Positions 6,321 to 14,103 of a DNA stretch of 21,419 bases are shown piece by piece. How positions within the stretch are numbered: position 1 is the first letter of the stretch; each line of letters opens with the position of its first letter. The stretch is taken from assembly GCA_937896265.1 (NCBI GenBank), contig CALBMD010000310.1, positions 1-21,419 on the forward strand. The letters are read 5' to 3'. The DNA comes from an uncultured Pseudomonadota bacterium. Its GTDB lineage: Bacteria > Bdellovibrionota_B > Oligoflexia > Oligoflexales > Bog-1112. Below the pieces are notes generated by a model that saw only the letters and a list, made by a program, of their open reading frames with translations, did not search any database and was not told the DNA's origin. Both the position numbers and the translations under genes were made by a program.

Positions 6321-7841
6321 ATGCCTATTAAAGCAAAAGAACAATGGCGAGAGATGGTGCCTGAAATTTATACTTGGCTTGACAATGTCAAACTGCGACT
6401 TGAGGGGCCAGAAGCAGGATCGCATCATTTAATAATAGCTGCTACTGATGACAAAGAAGGCGCAGATACAGCAGAAGTTAAGATCGTTAGCAAGATTGAT
6501 AGCTCTCTTAAAGATCAGCTGTTAGAGACCCTAAAAAAAATGGGTATCCGAGGTAAAACAAACCCTATTCAAGTAATCTTAAACCAAACAGTATATGCAG
6601 TAGTTTTTGGCACAGCTTTAAATGTCACTGCGAAACAAAAGGGTCAGCAGATTGGCCTTGATGCTGCCAAACTGCTCTCAGATATTGAAGTAACTGGCCT
6701 CAATATCTATGCATGCGAAGGTATTGATAGCCTAGATGTCTTTTCTGGCTTGGCAGCAGGTTGGTATAAAGTCGTCTCATTTAAGGGGAAGGCAAACAAA
6801 CCAAAACTTCCCGAACGTCTCTTTCTTGTTGACTGCCACTATAGTGAAAAAGCCTTACAAGAAAGTCGCGATCTTAATAAAGCTATTATCTTAAGCCGTT
6901 TTGTCGAAGATGCACCAGGCAATTGGTTTGATCCAGAAGCTTTCGCTCAAATCTGCCGCGATATTGCCAAAGAAACCGGAGCTGAGTGCAAGATTCGTTC
7001 TGGCCGTGAAATCAAAGAAATGGGAATGGGATCTTTTTATAGCGTAAGCCAAGGCAGTAGCGTACCTGCTCAATTCATTGAGTTTAAAATCAAAGGGAAA
7101 AATCCACAGAAGACCGTGACCTTAGTCGGCAAAGGGTTAACCTTTGATGCTGGCGGCCTGAGCTTAAAACCTGCCATTGGTATGGATGAGATGAAATATG
7201 ATATGTGTGGAGGTGCCTCTGTCCTTGCTTGCGCCTATTATTTAGCTAAGCATCAGCCGCCCTACAATGTAGTCTGTTTAATCGGGGCTGCAGAAAACTT
7301 AATTGGCGAAAAGGCCACTAAACCTGGAGATGTTGTTACATCTCTTTCAGGCAAGACCATCGAAATCCTTAATACAGATGCTGAAGGTCGTTTGGTACTT
7401 GCTGATCTACTTCACTACGCTGTCAGTGAACATAAACCAGATCTTCTTCTTGATATCGCTACACTGACAGGGGCTGTTTTAGTTGCTCTAGGCTCGTGCG
7501 GCTGCGCCCTTTTAAGTAACAAGCAACAAACAGCAGACTATCTTTTAGCCTGCGCTAAGAAAGCTGGGGAGCCTGTTTGGCAATTACCCATTTGGCCAGA
7601 ACTTCCTCAAGAACTGAAATCAAGTGTTGCTGACCTGCAAAACATTACAAGCTCTAGTGTTAAAGCTGGCACATTGACTGCAGCTGCTTTCTTAAGTGAG
7701 TTTGTAGGCAAGACAGCCTGGGGCCATTTTGATATTGCTGGAACTGGCTGGAGCAACAAAGCCACTGGCTACCCACATTCTGGCTCTTCTGGCTTCTCTG
7801 TAAAAATGCTTATCCAAGCTTGCCTTGATTTTGAAGGTTAG
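6321..7841 (+). CDS. pepA: Leucyl aminopeptidase, peptidase family M17
   Basis: A 506-residue cytosolic zinc/manganese exopeptidase that removes N-terminal residues from peptides. The C-terminal catalytic domain is intact: GKGLTFDAGG gives K271 and D276, SLKP gives K283, MKYDMCGGA gives D294, and the family signature NTDAEGRL (351-358) gives D353, E355 and R357. These positions match E. coli PepA almost residue for residue. The N-terminal macrodomain-like half (about 1-165) is divergent, as usual. ATG 6321 is chosen because AAGGAG lies 10-15 bases upstream; an in-frame ATG at 6297 would place that ribosome site inside the gene. In other bacteria M17 enzymes can also bind DNA, but nothing here shows that. 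Likely single-gene or two-gene transcript with the exported protein that follows 71 bases later. Confidence 0.97.
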   Translation: MPIKAKEQWREMVPEIYTWLDNVKLRLEGPEAGSHHLIIAATDDKEGADTAEVKIVSKIDSSLKDQLLETLKKMGIRGKTNPIQVILNQTVYAVVFGTALNVTAKQKGQQIGLDAAKLLSDIEVTGLNIYACEGIDSLDVFSGLAAGWYKVVSFKGKANKPKLPERLFLVDCHYSEKALQESRDLNKAIILSRFVEDAPGNWFDPEAFAQICRDIAKETGAECKIRSGREIKEMGMGSFYSVSQGSSVPAQFIEFKIKGKNPQKTVTLVGKGLTFDAGGLSLKPAIGMDEMKYDMCGGASVLACAYYLAKHQPPYNVVCLIGAAENLIGEKATKPGDVVTSLSGKTIEILNTDAEGRLVLADLLHYAVSEHKPDLLLDIATLTGAVLVALGSCGCALLSNKQQTADYLLACAKKAGEPVWQLPIWPELPQELKSSVADLQNITSSSVKAGTLTAAAFLSEFVGKTAWGHFDIAGTGWSNKATGYPHSGSSGFSVKMLIQACLDFEG

Positions 7842-7861
7842 GATTTAGCAAGTATTTCCTT

Positions 7862-7867
7862 TATAAT
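7862..7867 (+). promoter_or_regulatory. Perfect -10 hexamer upstream of the exported-protein gene
   Basis: TATAAT lies 46 bases before the ATG at 7913, just after the pepA stop. The -35 region is poor (TTAGGA at 18-base spacing), so this is a weak promoter call in an AT-rich stretch. Confidence 0.3.
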
Positions 7868-7912
7868 AATAAATGAATAACCACAATTCACTTATTTACC
7901 AAGGGGATTTTC

Positions 7913-8587
7913 ATGTTAATCCACAACCTACTCCTATCTTTGCTAGCTGCTATTTCTTTTTCACATAAAAGCTTAGCCTCTGAACGTATTGGTGAAACAG
8001 CTAGCTTTGATCTTGATAAAAGCCGTAATCGCACATCTTCTCTTATTCAAGAGGGCGCAATTACGACAACAATTATTGCCTACAACCAAGAGACAGCAGA
8101 AACAAAGGCTACCTATACTACCCAAATCGACTATGATTTAGACATTTTAATGGCTGGTAATCAAGAAGGTACTGAAAAACAGATGATCGAAGAATCCTTC
8201 TTCACTGAAGAATTTATCATCCGTCTTCGTCGGGAACAATTGGTTCAAACCGATAATTTTAAAGTTAAACATTTAGGCTATGAGAATGTTTCAAACAAGG
8301 ATGGAGCTTTATATAAAAATTGCGACATCCTTTCTTTTTACGACATCAACATGAACATCTCTTCTGATTTTAATCGGCTTGTGCAAGCACTAGCTAATCA
8401 AGTAGAGGACGAAGATAGCGATGAAGATAACGACAAAGATGTCATTGAAGACATCTCAATTAAAATGGCAAGAAAAGAAGGGTTACCTGTTTTGAGTGTC
8501 GCTAAACTCGATATTACAGGCCGTCATTCTGGTATCCGCTTTAAGGCTGGTTTTGACTATATTAGAGATTTAGATCTCAAAAGATAG
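7913..8587 (+). CDS. Hypothetical exported acidic protein
   Basis: 224 residues, family not recognised. Residues 1-22 (MLIHNLLLSLLAAISFSHKSLA) look like a Sec signal peptide with a cleavage site S-L-A | S-E; no lipobox cysteine is present, so it is not a lipoprotein. The mature part has alternating polar/hydrophobic stretches suggestive of beta strands and a striking acidic run at about 164-180 (VEDEDSDEDNDKDVIED) that might bind divalent cations or be a flexible linker. The mature part has only one cysteine. The start is firm: AAGGGGA (7901-7907) lies 5 bases before the ATG. It follows pepA in the same direction and its last 11 bases overlap the end of mutY on the other strand. A periplasmic or secreted role is inferred from the signal peptide only. 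Confidence 0.75.
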   Translation: MLIHNLLLSLLAAISFSHKSLASERIGETASFDLDKSRNRTSSLIQEGAITTTIIAYNQETAETKATYTTQIDYDLDILMAGNQEGTEKQMIEESFFTEEFIIRLRREQLVQTDNFKVKHLGYENVSNKDGALYKNCDILSFYDINMNISSDFNRLVQALANQVEDEDSDEDNDKDVIEDISIKMARKEGLPVLSVAKLDITGRHSGIRFKAGFDYIRDLDLKR

Positions 8588-9710
8588 GCCTTGGTTTGGC
8601 GCCTTCTTTAAGGTATAGGTGCCAAGCTTTTTTGTCTAAACTTGACTCCAGATAACCTTCAACATCTTTTTGTAAAAGCCAAGCGACATCATCACTTTTT
8701 AGTTCACCGCCTGTTGCTTCACAAACTTGAACCTTGAGACGATGGTGCGTAATCGCATGACGAAAAGCGCCGATAACGCGCGTAGATCTAACAACATTAC
8801 CCACATCTCCATCAAGACCAATAGATGTGAGATCTTGTTCAAGAATCTCTGTACAGAACCCTCTTGCACCGCGAAGAAACTTCGCATTAGGACCGCGGCG
8901 CCTTAAGGCATAAAGAGAGCCTTGTTTAAGAACAGAAAGTCTAAGGTTTAGATCCGTAGCAGCCTTTTTAATCTTAGGCTTTGGCGCAAGATGCGTAGAT
9001 TTCTTAGAAAAACTCTTACAAGATACTTTTATTGGACAACTACTACACTTTGGGTTTTTGATAAGACAAATTTTTTGCCCAAGCTCCATAAGAGCTTGGT
9101 TAAAATCACCAGGCGCATCAGGCACAATAAGCTGATGCGCGATTGTTTTAAATATTTTTTTTAAACTTGGAAGGTTACTTGGCAACTGAATATTAAACAA
9201 ACGGCAAAACACTCGTTCTACATTACCATCAACCACAGGATGGGGTTTGTCAAAAGCAATACTAGCAATTGCCGACGCCGTGTAGTCACCCACTCCTGGC
9301 ACCTGAAGCCACTCTTCATAGCTTGTGGGCCAAAATCCTGATGCAATAGATAGGCGGCGCGAAACAATTGCCTGCGCTCCCTTTTGTAAAAAGGCAAAGC
9401 GACGATAATAACCAAGGCCACATACCACTGATCGCAACTTGGACTCATCAGCCAATGCGAGAGTTTTCACATCAGGAAAGTGATTGAGAAAATCTAAATA
9501 CTTAGGCAATACCGTCTTAATCTGCGTTTGCTGCAACATTACTTCGCTGACCCACACTACGTATGGATCAGCGGTCTCTGCAAAAAAACGACGCCACGGG
9601 TAATTCTCTTTTTGGCAGCGATACCAAGCTAAAAGCTGGTAGGATAAGGCTCTATCAATGACTAATTTAGTCATAAAATGGGTTAAGCGGTTCTCTTGTG
9701 TAACTGTCAT
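8577..9710 (-). CDS. mutY: A/G-specific adenine glycosylase
   Basis: A 377-residue base-excision-repair enzyme that removes adenine mispaired with 8-oxoguanine. Catalytic Glu56 lies in WVSEVMLQQTQ, the helix-hairpin-helix is VPGVGDYTASAIAS (about 137-150), and the catalytic Asp161 is in HPVVDGNVERV. The [4Fe-4S] cluster cysteines C215, C222, C225 and C231 follow the exact C-x6-C-x2-C-x5-C pattern. The C-terminal third (about 250-365) corresponds to the MutT-like 8-oxoG recognition domain. There is no good ribosome site before ATG 9710; the gene starts 9 bases after the histone-like gene's stop, so translation may be coupled to it. An alternative ATG 12 codons in (9674) also lacks a ribosome site. 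It probably shares the histone-like gene's promoter. Confidence 0.95.
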   Translation of the reverse strand: MTVTQENRLTHFMTKLVIDRALSYQLLAWYRCQKENYPWRRFFAETADPYVVWVSEVMLQQTQIKTVLPKYLDFLNHFPDVKTLALADESKLRSVVCGLGYYRRFAFLQKGAQAIVSRRLSIASGFWPTSYEEWLQVPGVGDYTASAIASIAFDKPHPVVDGNVERVFCRLFNIQLPSNLPSLKKIFKTIAHQLIVPDAPGDFNQALMELGQKICLIKNPKCSSCPIKVSCKSFSKKSTHLAPKPKIKKAATDLNLRLSVLKQGSLYALRRRGPNAKFLRGARGFCTEILEQDLTSIGLDGDVGNVVRSTRVIGAFRHAITHHRLKVQVCEATGGELKSDDVAWLLQKDVEGYLESSLDKKAWHLYLKEGAKPRPIF

Positions 9711-9719
9711 CAGATATGG

Positions 9720-10154
9720 CTAAGCTTCCGATTTTTTCTTTGTCTTCTTGACAGTTACTTTTTTGGTAGTTTTTGGCTTTTTCACTGCCGTTACTTTTTT
9801 ACTAGCCGCTTTTTTACTGACAACTTTTTTCTTGCGTCCTTTTTTAGGCGTTTCCTTAATGTTCAATTTTTTCCGAGCAACGTCGGCTGTTTTTTTGATT
9901 TCTTTTTCAATTTTCGTGATATCAATGCCTGCTTTTTTAGCATTTTTACGAATCTCTTCAAGAAAATTTTCATAAAGAGGCTCAAGCTTTTTTAATTTGG
10001 TACCAATAAGTTTCTCAACTTCTTTACGGCCAACTTCGATATTCTTGGAAAGGCTTGCACCCTTTACCTTCTTGATTAAATCGTTACCTTCCTTTTGCAA
10101 GGTTTTTTGTAGCTGATTTAAATCGCCCTGCAGGCGGCTAATTAAACTTTTCAT
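9720..10154 (-). CDS. Lysine-rich histone H1-like DNA-binding protein
   Basis: 144 residues with two parts. The N-terminal 75 or so form a predicted amphipathic coiled coil (SRLQGDLNQLQKTLQKEGND and onward). The C-terminal 45 are an H1-tail-like basic region built from K, A, T, V and P (KKAASKKVTAVKKPKTTKKV and similar). This resembles bacterial histone-like proteins such as chlamydial Hc1/Hc2 or AlgP-type tails in composition; I do not see clear residue-level homology to Hc1 in the N-terminal part. Likely role: nucleoid compaction, with the tail binding DNA non-specifically. The start is supported by AGGGGA 5-10 bases upstream. First gene of a two-gene unit with mutY, divergent from pabB. 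Low-complexity tails can mislead homology searches, so the name is structural rather than orthologous. Confidence 0.75.
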   Translation of the reverse strand: MKSLISRLQGDLNQLQKTLQKEGNDLIKKVKGASLSKNIEVGRKEVEKLIGTKLKKLEPLYENFLEEIRKNAKKAGIDITKIEKEIKKTADVARKKLNIKETPKKGRKKKVVSKKAASKKVTAVKKPKTTKKVTVKKTKKKSEA

Positions 10155-10198
10155 TTTTATCCCCTAAATATTTTCGCTCTATGAATCTACCCAGGACT

Positions 10199-10227
10199 AA
10201 TCTACACTGTTTTTTTTATTCGTCCAA
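10199..10227 (-). promoter_or_regulatory. Candidate promoter for the histone-like gene and mutY
   Basis: On the minus strand, TTGGAC (10222-10227) is followed after 17 bases by TAGATT (10199-10204), about 45 bases before the start codon. The spacer contains a run of eight A (T8 at 10210-10217 on the plus strand), which could bend DNA. The -35 match is weak (3 of 6). Confidence 0.3.
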
Positions 10228-10254
10228 GAAATCTGTTTGTATTTGAAGCATCCG

Positions 10255-11520
10255 ATGCCTCTCATCATAAAAAAAATTACTTCTGATCTAAAACCCCGCA
10301 ATATCCTTGCAGGATGGCCGTTAGAGCTCCCGTTGATTTTTTTAGGCTCTAGCAAATCTCGTTTTTTTGTCCTCGCTCTAAAAGGAAAAACAGTTCCCGC
10401 CACCTCGCTACTCACCAAAAAAGTACATGTGCAAAAGGAAAATCACAAATATAACCTTCCTTTCACTTGTGGTTTCTTGGGTGCCTTGTCCTATGATTTT
10501 TGCACCTCTTGTGAGGCCAAGAGCAATCAAAGTCTTGTTGTTGAAGTAAATCGCAGCCTTATCTGGGATAAGAGCAACAATGAAATGTTTCTTTGTGAAA
10601 ATTTTCTGGAGCCAGAAAAAGATCATGGTCATTGGACTTTTGATATCCCATATAACAGACTAAGCTCTTTCTTCTCCCATATCACGCTTGCCAGTCTTAC
10701 CCTTGCAAGCTCTTTAGATCATGATGCCTATAAAGAAATGTGCCAAAAAGCCCAGTCTATGATTCGGCAAGGAAGATTCTACCAGATCAACCTTTTACGA
10801 TATTTTGATGTCACAATAAATGGACCCATAAGAGGGCTTTCCTTATCGGTTTTTGACAAAGGAGGATCTTATGCTTGCTGCTTTTGTTTGCCGTCTGTTT
10901 CACTTTTCTCATTTAGCCCAGAGCAGTTTTGCCAGGTGACGAAGATAGGAAAGGAGGCTCTTTGCACAACATCCCCTATTAAGGGAACGATACAGCGACC
11001 TAGCACCGAGCTTGAAGCAAAGAAAATGCGGCGAGAGCTTCTTACGAGCAAAAAAAATGAAGCTGAATTGAACATGATTACCGAGCTCATGCGCAATGAC
11101 CTAGGAGAACTTGCTAAGCCTGGTTCTGTTAAAGTTCTTTCTAAGAAGAAGATATTTGCATTTGATCATATCTATCACCTAAAATCCAAGATCCAAGCTC
11201 TTCTCAGAAAAGATCTCTGTTTCGCTGATTTTTTTGCGAAATTAGCCCCTGCTGGCTCCATTACTGGCGCCCCCAAGATTGAAGCACAAAAAGCTATCTT
11301 CGAGTTTGAGCAACGAGGGCGTGGCTATTTTATGGGAAATGCCTTTTATTTTGACCCCTTCCAAGGCAATTTTGACTCCTCGGTACTCATCCGAACAGTA
11401 GTAACAAAGCCGGACTCACAAGAGTTAGAGTTTGCTGCAGGAAGCGGAATTGTCTTAAACAGCACTCCCGAAGAAGAGTGGCAAGAAATTCTAGCTAAAA
11501 CGCGTATATTGGCACCTTAA
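10255..11520 (+). CDS. pabB: Aminodeoxychorismate synthase component I (PabB-like chorismate-binding enzyme)
   Basis: A 421-residue member of the chorismate-utilising family (TrpE/PabB/MenF). With a glutamine amidotransferase partner (PabA) it makes 4-amino-4-deoxychorismate for folate. Seen: YQINL (176-180, family YQANL), PIKGT at 241-245, the helix NEAELNMITELMRNDLG (268-284), GSITGAPK (334-341), and the C-terminal GSGIVLNSTPEEEWQE. K243 in PIKGT is the lysine that marks PabB; TrpE enzymes carry Ala there. The N-terminal 150 residues are divergent and shorter than in E. coli PabB (453). The ATG at 10255 is preferred; an in-frame TTG at 10237 is possible, and neither has a strong ribosome site (TGAAG only). 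No pabA or pabC is nearby. Its stop overlaps the stop of the E1 gene by four bases. Confidence 0.88.
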   Translation: MPLIIKKITSDLKPRNILAGWPLELPLIFLGSSKSRFFVLALKGKTVPATSLLTKKVHVQKENHKYNLPFTCGFLGALSYDFCTSCEAKSNQSLVVEVNRSLIWDKSNNEMFLCENFLEPEKDHGHWTFDIPYNRLSSFFSHITLASLTLASSLDHDAYKEMCQKAQSMIRQGRFYQINLLRYFDVTINGPIRGLSLSVFDKGGSYACCFCLPSVSLFSFSPEQFCQVTKIGKEALCTTSPIKGTIQRPSTELEAKKMRRELLTSKKNEAELNMITELMRNDLGELAKPGSVKVLSKKKIFAFDHIYHLKSKIQALLRKDLCFADFFAKLAPAGSITGAPKIEAQKAIFEFEQRGRGYFMGNAFYFDPFQGNFDSSVLIRTVVTKPDSQELEFAAGSGIVLNSTPEEEWQEILAKTRILAP

Positions 11521-13928
11521 CGCATAAAAGCAAATTCGCTTGGCCGCCTTTCGTGCATCAAAGCATAAACCCCTTCAACAACATCCTCTTGGCTGGGTTT
11601 GCTAAAATAATCGCCATCAGAGCCATAGGCGGCACGATGCGCCTTAGCAGTAACTGTTTTAGGGGCCGCATCTAAGAAGTAAAATGCCCCTTGCTCCTCA
11701 AGCACTTTTTGCATCATAAAAGCTGAAGCCCCACCCGGCACATCTTCATCAAGAAATAAAACTGCTTGTGTTTTACTGATGGATTTTAAAATGAGCTGAT
11801 TTTTATCAAATGGCAGGAGAGTCTGAACATCAATCACTTCAACTGAGATCCCTTGCACTCGCAGCAAGGCTGCCGCTGCTAGGGCTATACGGCAACAAGC
11901 GCCATAGGTGACAATAGTAACATCTTCACCTAAGGCCAAAACCTCTGGAATACCAAGCTCAACACTGTAGCTAGCTAAATTGATGGGACAATTTTCTTTG
12001 ATCCGATAGCCACTTAGCACCTCAATGACTAAAGCAGGATCATTGCCTTGTAAGAGAGTTTGATACATACCACAAGCTTGCAGGCAATCTCTAGGAACAA
12101 GAACATGCATACCACGCACTGAATTAAGAAGCATCCCCATCGGAGATCCTGTATGCCAAATTCCTTCAAGACGATGGCCCTTGGTGCGTACAATGACAGG
12201 GGCTGCTTGCATTCCTGCACTGCGGTAGCGAAGTGTTGCAAGATCATCTGACATGCCTTGCAGACAATAGAGAACATAGTCTAGATATTGAATATCGACT
12301 ATAGGCCTAAGCCCGCGCATAGCAGCTCCGATACCCTGGCCTAAAATAGTTGCTTCTCGAATACCAGTATCACAGACTCGCATATCTGAGTGTTTTTCGT
12401 TGAGACCTTCAAACTCTAAGTTAACTCCGCCAAGCTTACCAACATCTTCACCAATAATAAAAAGGCGTGGTTCTTCAGTTATTTTTAAATCAAAGAATCG
12501 CTGAATAAGCTGACGACCATCAAGCATCTCGGGAGGATTTGCAAACTCTGCTTTGTTTCCTGAAAACAAATCAATTGCTTTTTTTTCTGCATGCAACGAA
12601 GTGGAGTAACGCTCATGCCCATCTTGTAAAAGCTGCTCTAAGTAGCCATGAAAAGGCGCTAGAGCCTCTTTTGACAAAGAGCGAAAATCAAAGGCAGCCC
12701 GTCTTGCCAAAGCAACAATGTCGCGGCGCAAAGGATTTTTGATGGCTTTTAGCTCGACTAGTTTTTTGCCTACCAGATCTTGAGCCAGAGGCAGAAGGGG
12801 TAAAAGATGCTGCTCCAAAGCACTCTTTAGCTCTAAGATTGGCTGACAAAAATCTTCCCAAGCTTGACGTTGAGCCTCTTTAACTGCTGTTTGGCACTCT
12901 TCATCTAAGCTATCCAACATTCCTTGGCTAGCAAACCCTGCATTAATAAGCCAGCTTCGCATTTGCAAAAGACAGTCTAAGTTTCGTTCGTAGTCTAAAC
13001 GTTCTTGCGATTTATAGCGCTCGTGAGAACCACTAGTAGAATGGCCTTGCGGCTGCGTCATTTCATCCACATGAACTATACAAGGAATATGATGATTACG
13101 AGCTAGTTCCGCTGCCTTTTCGTAGGTGGTCACAAGATCTTGATATTGATGACCCTTGACAGTAAAAAGCTCAATACCACCTTTTAGAGAGTCAGCTGCA
13201 AACCCTTTTAATATCTGATAAATAGAACCTTTAGTGGTCTGATAGCTATTGGGTACTGAAATGCCATAGCCATCATCCCATATAGAAAGAACCATAGGGA
13301 TCTGCAAGACTCCAGCTGCATTGATAGCTTCCCAGAATAAGCCTTCGCTGGTTGAAGCGTTGCCTATGGTGCCAAAAGCTATTTCTCTCCCCTGCTTGGA
13401 GAAACGGCTGGCTCCTTCCCACTGCTTTAGAACTCTTGATTGACGATAAAGTTTTGAAGCATAACCAAGGCCCACAAGACGAGCCATTTGACCGGCAGTT
13501 GGCGAAATATCTGAGGAGGAATTAAAACGGTCTGTTTGGCAAAGCCAATCTTCATTAGAATCTAAGATTGCTGTGGCAAAATGACAGTTCATCTGACGGC
13601 CAGCAGAACAAGGCTCTCGGCTACGATCAGGATCAGCGTAAAGTTGCGCAAAAAGCTCCTTCACTGACAAGAGGTTTAAGGCTAACATCAACGTTTGGTC
13701 GCGATAATAACCAGAGCGCCAATCCCCATGTTCAAAGACCTTACTCAAAGCAATCTGGGCTAATTCCTTGCCATCGCCAAAAATACCAAATTTAGCCCGT
13801 CCGCCGAGCACTTCCTTACGCCCAAGCAAGCTAGCATGACGGCTTAAAAGGGCAATCTTGTAGTCAGCAAGAAGAACCTCTGCATTAAGAAAGCTGCTTT
13901 TTCCTGGAGATTTCACCGGAGATAACAT
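11517..13928 (-). CDS. 2-oxoacid dehydrogenase E1, alpha and beta subunits fused in one chain
   Basis: 803 residues: an alpha-like half (about 1-310), a helical linker (about 310-460), and a beta-like half (about 465-803). It is a thiamine-diphosphate E1 of the branched-chain/pyruvate dehydrogenase type, working with lipoyl E2 and E3. In the alpha half: AGRQMN (109-114), the cofactor region IGNASTSEGLFWEAINAAGVLQIP with WDDGYGISVP, and GHSTSGSHERY in the phosphorylation-loop position. In the beta half: LFIIGEDVGKLGG (catalytic-region Glu494), IREATILGQGIGAAMRGLRPI, PRD, YGACC, IDVQTLLPFD and the end motif SQEDVVEGV. The usual GDG-type Mg/ThDP aspartate appears as Asn190 (IGNAS). Fused E1 chains of this kind are known in Bacteroidota and Chlamydiota. 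AGAGAGG lies 6-12 bases before the ATG. Whether the substrate is pyruvate or a branched-chain 2-oxoacid cannot be decided; no E2 or E3 gene is in the window. Confidence 0.92.
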   Translation of the reverse strand: MLSPVKSPGKSSFLNAEVLLADYKIALLSRHASLLGRKEVLGGRAKFGIFGDGKELAQIALSKVFEHGDWRSGYYRDQTLMLALNLLSVKELFAQLYADPDRSREPCSAGRQMNCHFATAILDSNEDWLCQTDRFNSSSDISPTAGQMARLVGLGYASKLYRQSRVLKQWEGASRFSKQGREIAFGTIGNASTSEGLFWEAINAAGVLQIPMVLSIWDDGYGISVPNSYQTTKGSIYQILKGFAADSLKGGIELFTVKGHQYQDLVTTYEKAAELARNHHIPCIVHVDEMTQPQGHSTSGSHERYKSQERLDYERNLDCLLQMRSWLINAGFASQGMLDSLDEECQTAVKEAQRQAWEDFCQPILELKSALEQHLLPLLPLAQDLVGKKLVELKAIKNPLRRDIVALARRAAFDFRSLSKEALAPFHGYLEQLLQDGHERYSTSLHAEKKAIDLFSGNKAEFANPPEMLDGRQLIQRFFDLKITEEPRLFIIGEDVGKLGGVNLEFEGLNEKHSDMRVCDTGIREATILGQGIGAAMRGLRPIVDIQYLDYVLYCLQGMSDDLATLRYRSAGMQAAPVIVRTKGHRLEGIWHTGSPMGMLLNSVRGMHVLVPRDCLQACGMYQTLLQGNDPALVIEVLSGYRIKENCPINLASYSVELGIPEVLALGEDVTIVTYGACCRIALAAAALLRVQGISVEVIDVQTLLPFDKNQLILKSISKTQAVLFLDEDVPGGASAFMMQKVLEEQGAFYFLDAAPKTVTAKAHRAAYGSDGDYFSKPSQEDVVEGVYALMHERRPSEFAFMR

Positions 13929-13964
13929 GAAAGCCTCTCTTTTTCCATGAGGGGTTTAACTATG

Positions 13965-13994
13965 AGGATAAAGAAGATTTTGAGCTTGAGTCAA
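13965..13994 (-). promoter_or_regulatory. Candidate sigma70-type promoter for the fused E1 gene
   Basis: On the minus strand, TTGACT (13989-13994, 5 of 6) is followed after 18 bases by TATCCT (13965-13970, 4 of 6). The predicted start near 13958 leaves a leader of about 30 bases with the AGAGAGG ribosome site. Consensus matching only. Confidence 0.4.
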
Positions 13995-14103
13995 GGGTGA
14001 AGTATGGGCGATTTTGCTGTTTTGTGCCATTTAGCATCAGCAACTAGATATAGTATCTGAGGAAAAAAAATGCTTAAATAAGCCATGCATCAAGTTTATT
14101 TGG

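Noticed and set aside
9696..9995. Phe-rich open frame on the plus strand opposite the histone-like gene
   Set aside because: It is the mirror of a lysine-rich coding sequence (AAA/AAG read as TTT/CTT) and has no ribosome site; the minus-strand gene explains it fully.
14070..14081. Leader peptide ATG-CTT-AAA-TAA before pilD
   Set aside because: A GAGG lies upstream, but a three-codon frame in AT-rich DNA is expected by chance and no attenuator hairpin follows.
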